This document shows, piece by piece, positions 58,403-64,000 of a DNA stretch of 64,000 bases. Source of the DNA: an uncultured Spartobacteria bacterium. Its GTDB lineage: Bacteria > Verrucomicrobiota > Verrucomicrobiia > Chthoniobacterales > JAATET01. The DNA lies in the NCBI GenBank assembly GCA_938011325.1, contig CALLUD010000006.1, positions 310,001-374,000 on the forward strand, in the 5' to 3' direction. The position numbers and the translations under genes are program-made. Positions within the stretch are counted from its first letter, which is position 1. Every line of letters starts with the position of its first letter. The notes under the pieces were generated by a model. That model saw nothing but the letters and a program-made list of their open reading frames with translations, was not told the DNA's origin and ran no database searches.

Positions 58403-59377
58403 TCAGTCAACCCCCTGCTCGAAGAACTGCACGAGCACCTCGCCCTCCGCGAGTTTCTCGGCGGAAAGCGAGGCCTTCACCTCCTCGACGAGGTTCTTTG
58501 CGAGTGGCTCGCCGGCATTGGCACTGAGGCGCAGCCATGCGTAGGCACGGGCGGGGTCCTTGTCCACACCACGACCTTCGTAATAGAGGCGGCCGAGATT
58601 CGCGCGCGCCTTGGGATCTCCCTGCTTGGCGGCCTTGCGATACCATTCCGCAGCGGCCTTGGGGTCGGCCTTTCGTTCCCCGTATCCGCGCTCGAGGATG
58701 GAGCCCATGGCATTCTGCGCGGCGGGATTTCCCCTCTCCGCAGGCTCGTGATACCAGCGCAGCGCCTCCTCGGGATCACGCTTGATGCTAGGCGCACCTT
58801 CGGCGCCCTCCACGCCGAAGAAATAGATTTCGCCAAGCCGGACCTGCGACGGCAGGTCCCCCTGTTCCGCGGCCTTGCGATACCAGGCGACGGCTTCGAG
58901 CACGTCCTTCTTCGTTCCGCGGCCTTGCTCAATCAAGGAGGCAAGTGCGGTCTGCGAGGGAAGCGCACCCTGCTCCGCAGCCTTGCGCAGCCATTTCACG
59001 GCCTCCGCATCGTCCTGCGTTACGCCACGCCCCTCGAGATACTGGAAACCGAGATTGTTCTGCGCCTTGAAATGCCCCTGCTCCGCGGCCTTGCGGAACC
59101 ACTCCGCGGCCTTTGCGTCGTCGCGAGTCACGCCATCGCCATTCAAATACGCTTTCCCAAGGAGATACTCCGACTCGGCATCGCCGGCTTCCGCCTTGGA
59201 CTGCAGCTCTGCAACATCGGTGGCGGCAAATGCCGCCCCCCCGGCAAGCAAAGCCAGCGCGACAAGCAAACGAACAAAGCCACGCGGTGCGAGCGTCTTT
59301 ACAAGACCTCCACGGCAATGCGGGCTCCTCGCGGACGTCCGCGTTGCCGGGTTCCATTCTCTACGATGTCTTCTCAT
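58403..59377 (-). CDS. Exported Sel1-repeat protein
   Basis: 324 aa with an Arg-rich leader, then a hydrophobic signal (FVRLLVALALLAGGAAFA), then about seven Sel1-type helical repeats of 36-40 residues (each with a block such as DDAKAAEWFRKAAEQG and GDPKARANLGRLYYEG). Sel1 repeats scaffold protein-protein contacts at the cell surface or periplasm. The ATG overlaps the stop of the giant gene by 4 bp. A GAGGAAGA ribosome-binding site precedes this ATG, supporting the long leader. Confidence 0.85.
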   Translation of the reverse strand: MRRHRREWNPATRTSARSPHCRGGLVKTLAPRGFVRLLVALALLAGGAAFAATDVAELQSKAEAGDAESEYLLGKAYLNGDGVTRDDAKAAEWFRKAAEQGHFKAQNNLGFQYLEGRGVTQDDAEAVKWLRKAAEQGALPSQTALASLIEQGRGTKKDVLEAVAWYRKAAEQGDLPSQVRLGEIYFFGVEGAEGAPSIKRDPEEALRWYHEPAERGNPAAQNAMGSILERGYGERKADPKAAAEWYRKAAKQGDPKARANLGRLYYEGRGVDKDPARAYAWLRLSANAGEPLAKNLVEEVKASLSAEKLAEGEVLVQFFEQGVD

Positions 59378-62300
59378 AAGTTGGAGTCTTCCTCCCCGCC
59401 GTAGCCGAGCACATCGACCACGATGATCGATGGCGTCTCCTCCTGAGGTTCCGGCGGGCGGGTTTGTTGCTGGGCAAATTCACTGGCCGCGCTGGTGGCG
59501 GCGCCGGCGACGTTCGACGCCGCGGTGAGACCGCCAATATTCGGCGCAGCAATCACGGGCGCCGAAGGAACGCCGGTCGTCGAACCGGCAACGGTAATGT
59601 TGCTCGCATTGAGCACCGCTGTGGCGGCAATGCTGAGATTGCCCGACACCCGGATGCCCGCATCGCCCGCGTCGACCACGCCATTCGGCGCGATGAGATC
59701 CACGTCGCCGGGCGGAACACCGGCCACGGTCGCCAGCACACCGATGCCACCGCCCGTCGCGAGGCCAGCGAGGTCGGTCTGCACCGCGCCGCTCTGCGGA
59801 TCGATCAGAACGCGCGTGGGCGGGGCGGATTTCACGGTGCGTGCCGCGGCTCCGGCCGCGATGTTGCCGTTCGACGACCAGATGACCATGTCGCCGCCGC
59901 GCAGCGTGAAGATACGGCCAATGCCGATGTCCACGTCGCCGTCGGTGAAGATCGAAATGCTTCCGCCGGATTCCGTGATAATGCCGGGCGGCACGAGCGG
60001 ATTGCCGATCACGCTCGTGGCAAGCGTGAGATCGCCGCGCGGCGCGAAGATGTTGATGCTTCCTCCGTTTTTCGTGCGGATGTCACGCGACCGCGTGTCG
60101 ATATTGCCGCGAAAACTTCCGCCCTCCTTCGGCGCGGGGAAGAGCGCTTCGATGGCGGCGAATCCGAGCTTGTAGCCGTCGGTGATGCCTTCAAACGGAG
60201 CGTTCTCGCTGCGACCGGCATCACGCAGCACAAGATAGAATGCCTCCAGGGCAATGCGGGCCTGCTGGTCCGCGGAGAGCTTGAGGAATTCCGTCTCCGT
60301 GAGTTCGGGGTCGATTTCCGTCAGGTAGCGCCCGCCCTTTTCGCCGAGCAGAAACTCATCGATGAACGTCTTGAAGTCTCCGGCGTCCGTGAGGCTGGTG
60401 ACCGGACCCAGACCGGCACCGGCAATGATGGCCGCACCGTCGAAGGGCAGGTAGGGGTTGCGGGCGTTGCCGACCGTCACAATGCCGCTGCCCGTGCCGT
60501 TCGCGTTGGTCGCACCTGTGCCAAGGTCGAGAATCGCTCCGGCAAGCACCGCCAGCGTGCCGGGACCGGAGAGTTGAATGTCACCTGCGAGCGGTGGCTG
60601 AGGAGCGGTTGTCAGACCAGGCGGCAGGTTGCCTGCTGCCTGCGACTGGCTGCGCCATGGCGATGAGGCATTGTAGGGAAGGATGTTCCGGCCGGCGGCA
60701 ACAACGCTGATGTCATCCTCCGAGAGATTCTGGAGATAGAACGCATTGTCGGTGATGTCCTGCCCGGCAACGATCCGCGCGCGCTTCGCGGAATAAAGCG
60801 TGAGGCCGGAGATGTCGCCGGTCATCGCATAGAGCCGCAGCGGCTCCGGATCGTCCGCATGGAGTCCCTGCGCGTGCAACGCCTGCTTTCTCTGGAGCAC
60901 CGCATCGAGAGCCCCCGTCTCATCGAAGAGCTGATCGAAGAACGCGAGGTAGCCTGGTTCCGTTTGACGGGCGATGCCCGAGTTATCGCCCGAGGGCCCC
61001 ACAAACGCGCGATAAGCATAGGGGGTCGTCACCCCGGGAATCGCCGACGGAGGCGCATCCGAGAGATTGATCCTCGAGGTAGCCCACGTGGTCAGCGACA
61101 GCCCGTTCGCGGTAAGCCGGCCTGTCGGCTGGAGGCCATTCACCGCTCCTCCTGCGACCAGCTCCACCGTCCCTCGTGGAGCGGGTGCGAGGTTGAAATT
61201 GCCGACGAGATTCAAATCCCCCGTGAATGCGGTCGCACGAAGCGAGGGAGGCAGCATCGTGGTCGCCGTGCGATACGCGGCGACATTCGTTTCGTTCAAC
61301 CGCAGCCACGGATGGTAGAACGAAGCCGAGTTGGTGGAAGCCCCGCTGACCAAAAGCAACTGCGTCTGCACCCACGCCTGCAGCGCCGAAATCGTGCCTC
61401 CACTGCCGCTCGGAAGCGTGACATGCGTGCGAAGCGTAAGGGAGCCTCCGAGCGAGGAGACATTCACCGCACTGTCGGACGCGTAGGTCGAGAACCACGT
61501 CTTATACCAGATGCTGTTGTTGATGCCTTCCGGCAGCATGAACACGTTTGCCGTGGGCCCAAGCAGCACATTTCCGCGTGCGGAGACATCGAAGGTTCCC
61601 TTGCCGAGGAAAAGCGTCGTAGGCAGCCACGCCTGTTCACCCGGAATCAGTGATGCGTTCAAAGATGGGTTGAAAAACAGGTTCGACGGCGTGCGCGTCG
61701 AGTTCGTCTTGATCTCGTTGCCGGCGACAAGCGTGCCGCGCCCGCGCTCGACGTAGTAAACACCGCCGTCGATGTCATTGCCGGCGCGCACCGTGACATC
61801 GCCACCGCCCAACTCGACGAGCTGATCCGCACTGGTTGCGTCCTTCGGCAGGCGGGCATTCGTCGCCGCCACCGCATCGACATTGCTCACGTTGCGTCCC
61901 GCCTCGAGGGTGACGTCGCCGCCACCGAGCGTTCCGATTCCCTGGAAGAAATTACTGAAGTCCACCCACCAGCTCGTCGAGGTCACGTCACCGCCAACGA
62001 GTTCGGTGCCTCCGGATGTCGGAAACCTTCGTGGCGTGGACCCGAATTTGCCCGTTGCCGGATCGATAAAGCCGCGCCGATAGAGCCAGTTGATCGGGAG
62101 CTGACGCTGGGAATCCGCAACAAGCTCGCTCGTGTTCGTGAGCCGCGTCAGATGCACAATGTCGGACTGTGCCCGAACCCTGACGTTGCCACCGCCGAGC
62201 GTGTATTGCACTGGATAACCAAATTCATCCTGCTGGACGGCGCCCAGGCTTGTCCCCTGGTCGTTGCTCGAGATGTAGGCGAGCGGCACGTCAAATTTTC

Positions 62301-64000
62301 CACCCATGGTCGGGTCGGTAATCTTCGTGCCCGCTGTGTAGATGGTCGCGAATGGGTTCAGGAGCTGAACATCACGGCCGGCCGAGATATCGATGTCACC
62401 GCTGCCGGTTCGAATCACCTGATAACGGTTGGTCGTCGGAGTGCCGGTCGGGCTGTTTGCGCCTGTGATCAGCTGCAGCGTCGTGAAGTTGGCACCACCA
62501 CTGCTCGAACGCGGCATGTTGCGTCCGAGCTTGATGGAGCCAAGATTGCCGCCCAACGCGGAGAGCGGCTGCACGTTGCGGTAGTCGGCCGCTGAGAAAT
62601 CCGCACCGGACGTAATCCGGTAGGACCACGACTGCGCGTTCATCGGCAGCAGCGGATTCGCATCCATGAGCGGCGCGCGATAGACGTCACGCGTCGCAAT
62701 CGTTCCCGTGGTCGGCAGCACGAATCCGTCGTGGAAGCCGTTGTTGAAAACGATATCGCCGGCGGCGCGCAACGTCAGGATGCCGGGCGCGCTCTTCGGT
62801 CCGAAGCGGAAGGCGCCGAAATTCCAGTCATCATTGGAATTTTGCGAGTTCGTTACGCCAAACGTGATCGTTCCCGTGCGGTGAATGATCTCAGCACCCG
62901 GGCGAATGCTGAGGACCGATTCGAGGCTCCGATTGCCGCCGATCAAACGTGCAAGCATCGCCTCGTAGGTCGCGGAGGGAGATCCCGCCGTGCCCACGAA
63001 CAACTCGCCATTCGCCCTCACGTCGTTCTTGAGCGTGTTCAGCGTGTTTCCGCTCAGGTTCCCATTTGTCCCGGTGAGATCAAAAATCTTGTAACCCTCG
63101 ACGATGATGCTCGACGCGCCGAGAATCGAACCCTCGATGGGCGCGATTTGAACGTCGCTCGCATCCGCGAGCTGGGGCGCACGGAGGTGCAGGGTTCCGG
63201 TGAACCGGCCAAGGCCTTCGCTATACGGCTTCGCATCGGCAACCGAGAGGTCGATCTTCGATCCGGATCGGACATCGAGCAGTGCGGTCGGATCGCTCAC
63301 GCCATCGATCTGTGCCCCCGCTTCGAGGAGCACCGCGCCGCCCTTGCCGGCGTTGCTGAATGTCCGCCCGCTCGCATCGAGCACCGCACCGTTCGCAAGG
63401 ATCAGGCTTCCCGCGGCGATGAGCGAAATTGTTCCACCCGTCGCTCCCGAGGCGTCGATCGTGCCATTCACGCGAATCGATCCGGCGTCTGCGGAAAGTC
63501 GGAAATGCCGGCTGGTGGAAACACCATCGACCGTGACGTCGCCGGTGCGGACGCGGAAGTTTCGCAGTTCGGTGAAACCACCGGCGTTGAGCGCATCGTT
63601 CACCTTCGCGAGCGAAGGCAGCCGCGAGACATCGAGCGAAAACTGTCCACCTGCGCCTTCCGCGCCGCCATCGGCAAGCAGGGTGCCCTTGATATCCACG
63701 ACGCCGCGTGTCGCGTTCAGGAACAGGCGGCCCGCATTTCCACCGATCTCCGGCGCGGAAAGCACGAGCGTGCTCCGGCGGCCAAGTTTCACGTCCCCAC
63801 GACGGGAGGTGAGCGTGATCTGACCTGCGTCGGTCGTCTTCACGAGATCGAGAAACCGTTGCGTCGTGCCGCTCACGTCGAGACGGCCGTTTACATTCAC
63901 GCTTCCCTTGGTCGCCTGGAGCGTCAGGAGACCGCTGGGCAGATAGATGTCCGAATTCGCAGTGACGTTCCTGCCCTGCAAGGTGAGGCTGGCGCCAAGA
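59374..64000 (-). CDS. Giant filamentous-haemagglutinin-like exoprotein, 3'-terminal portion
   Basis: The frame is open to the window edge, so at least 1,540 residues are seen and the N-terminus is missing. The sequence is built from repeated beta-helix motifs (GGDVTVRAGNDI, GTLEV-like and Gly-Gly-Asp turns, GGSINIFAPRGDL), the signature of two-partner-secreted haemagglutinins. The C-terminal block PSIIVVDVLGYGG closes the protein, as in the DUF3739 family. A separate ShlB/FhaC-type outer-membrane transporter is not visible and may lie upstream, out of the window. It is the first of four overlapping or near-abutting genes on the minus strand. Confidence 0.85.
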   Translation of the reverse strand, partial: LGASLTLQGRNVTANSDIYLPSGLLTLQATKGSVNVNGRLDVSGTTQRFLDLVKTTDAGQITLTSRRGDVKLGRRSTLVLSAPEIGGNAGRLFLNATRGVVDIKGTLLADGGAEGAGGQFSLDVSRLPSLAKVNDALNAGGFTELRNFRVRTGDVTVDGVSTSRHFRLSADAGSIRVNGTIDASGATGGTISLIAAGSLILANGAVLDASGRTFSNAGKGGAVLLEAGAQIDGVSDPTALLDVRSGSKIDLSVADAKPYSEGLGRFTGTLHLRAPQLADASDVQIAPIEGSILGASSIIVEGYKIFDLTGTNGNLSGNTLNTLKNDVRANGELFVGTAGSPSATYEAMLARLIGGNRSLESVLSIRPGAEIIHRTGTITFGVTNSQNSNDDWNFGAFRFGPKSAPGILTLRAAGDIVFNNGFHDGFVLPTTGTIATRDVYRAPLMDANPLLPMNAQSWSYRITSGADFSAADYRNVQPLSALGGNLGSIKLGRNMPRSSSGGANFTTLQLITGANSPTGTPTTNRYQVIRTGSGDIDISAGRDVQLLNPFATIYTAGTKITDPTMGGKFDVPLAYISSNDQGTSLGAVQQDEFGYPVQYTLGGGNVRVRAQSDIVHLTRLTNTSELVADSQRQLPINWLYRRGFIDPATGKFGSTPRRFPTSGGTELVGGDVTSTSWWVDFSNFFQGIGTLGGGDVTLEAGRNVSNVDAVAATNARLPKDATSADQLVELGGGDVTVRAGNDIDGGVYYVERGRGTLVAGNEIKTNSTRTPSNLFFNPSLNASLIPGEQAWLPTTLFLGKGTFDVSARGNVLLGPTANVFMLPEGINNSIWYKTWFSTYASDSAVNVSSLGGSLTLRTHVTLPSGSGGTISALQAWVQTQLLLVSGASTNSASFYHPWLRLNETNVAAYRTATTMLPPSLRATAFTGDLNLVGNFNLAPAPRGTVELVAGGAVNGLQPTGRLTANGLSLTTWATSRINLSDAPPSAIPGVTTPYAYRAFVGPSGDNSGIARQTEPGYLAFFDQLFDETGALDAVLQRKQALHAQGLHADDPEPLRLYAMTGDISGLTLYSAKRARIVAGQDITDNAFYLQNLSEDDISVVAAGRNILPYNASSPWRSQSQAAGNLPPGLTTAPQPPLAGDIQLSGPGTLAVLAGAILDLGTGATNANGTGSGIVTVGNARNPYLPFDGAAIIAGAGLGPVTSLTDAGDFKTFIDEFLLGEKGGRYLTEIDPELTETEFLKLSADQQARIALEAFYLVLRDAGRSENAPFEGITDGYKLGFAAIEALFPAPKEGGSFRGNIDTRSRDIRTKNGGSINIFAPRGDLTLATSVIGNPLVPPGIITESGGSISIFTDGDVDIGIGRIFTLRGGDMVIWSSNGNIAAGAAARTVKSAPPTRVLIDPQSGAVQTDLAGLATGGGIGVLATVAGVPPGDVDLIAPNGVVDAGDAGIRVSGNLSIAATAVLNASNITVAGSTTGVPSAPVIAAPNIGGLTAASNVAGAATSAASEFAQQQTRPPEPQEETPSIIVVDVLGYGGEEDSNL

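Noticed and set aside
57023..59404. 793-aa plus-strand open frame opposite the FAD and Sel1 genes
   Set aside because: The minus-strand genes have clear domains; the plus frame is a shadow.
1..64000. CRISPR array, prophage or insertion sequence
   Set aside because: No regularly spaced repeats, transposase, integrase or phage structural genes were seen.

Overview
The window is GC-rich, densely packed bacterial chromosome with short intergenic gaps, many 4-bp ATGA overlaps, and no plasmid, phage or CRISPR signature. The gene mix points to a heterotrophic, sugar-degrading bacterium with a respiratory chain and secreted PEP-CTERM proteins: uronate and L-rhamnose catabolism, a GH78 rhamnosidase, cytochrome bd, an RIC/NnrS nitric-oxide module, Ku/LigD end joining, and a PEP-CTERM protein beside a giant haemagglutinin-like exoprotein. 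The best guess is Verrucomicrobiota (Chthoniobacterales/Opitutales-like). That assignment is inference from gene content only; there is no rRNA in the window.

Layout. (1) 1-1100: end of a Dps gene and an unknown ORF. (2) 1126-4629: a three-gene uronate operon, uxaC, a short-chain reductase and a LarA-type nickel epimerase/racemase. (3) 4643-16402: a rhamnose regulon. On the minus strand are the alpha-L-rhamnosidase, rhaT and a fused rhamnulose-1-P aldolase/dehydrogenase; a DeoR regulator is divergent, followed by rhaB, an Mqo-family quinone oxidoreductase and rhaA. (4) 16502-21116: a run of small stress/accessory genes (DUF2188, DUF421, HD hydrolase, lone receiver, PRC-barrel, DUF3008, isochorismatase-like). 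(5) 21126-26177: nucleotidyltransferase, metallophosphoesterase, then ku, a phosphoesterase-ligase LigD and a separate LigD-type polymerase. (6) 26203-27471: a scrap yard of broken genes (an oxidoreductase with a flipped internal segment, a cytochrome oxidase subunit I piece and a TerC piece). (7) 27497-29765: SDR and small proteins. (8) 30011-33501: ric, an Rrf2 regulator, nnrS, MOSC and mobA, followed by tRNA-Glu. (9) 33650-42855: an MpaB-like oxygenase, an orphan ABC ATPase, SanA-like, gloA, VanZ-like, ligA, argD, argF, rplS, rnhB and yraN. (10) 42867-48725: cydAB, a SpoIIAA-like protein, pnp and rpsO. (11) 48905-53046: a sulfur/cysteine cluster (Rrf2, cysK, sulfate-binding protein, M14-like hydrolase, rhodanese, YezD). 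(12) 53165-64000, all minus strand: a cell-surface/secretion region with a disordered anchored protein, a PstS-like secreted protein, a PEP-CTERM protein, then a tightly coupled operon of a giant haemagglutinin-like protein (cut by the window edge), a Sel1-repeat protein, an FAD/NAD(P)-binding protein and a secreted unknown.

Working together. Rhamnosidase releases rhamnose, RhaT imports it, RhaA and RhaB make rhamnulose-1-phosphate, and the fused enzyme gives DHAP and handles L-lactaldehyde; the Mqo homologue inside the operon may pass electrons from a resulting hydroxyacid to quinone. In the uronate operon, the LarA-like enzyme could convert mannonate to gluconate and so replace mannonate dehydratase. 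The most unusual features are this possible dehydratase-free uronate route, the scrambled remnant locus beside Ku/LigD, and the haemagglutinin-Sel1-FAD operon.
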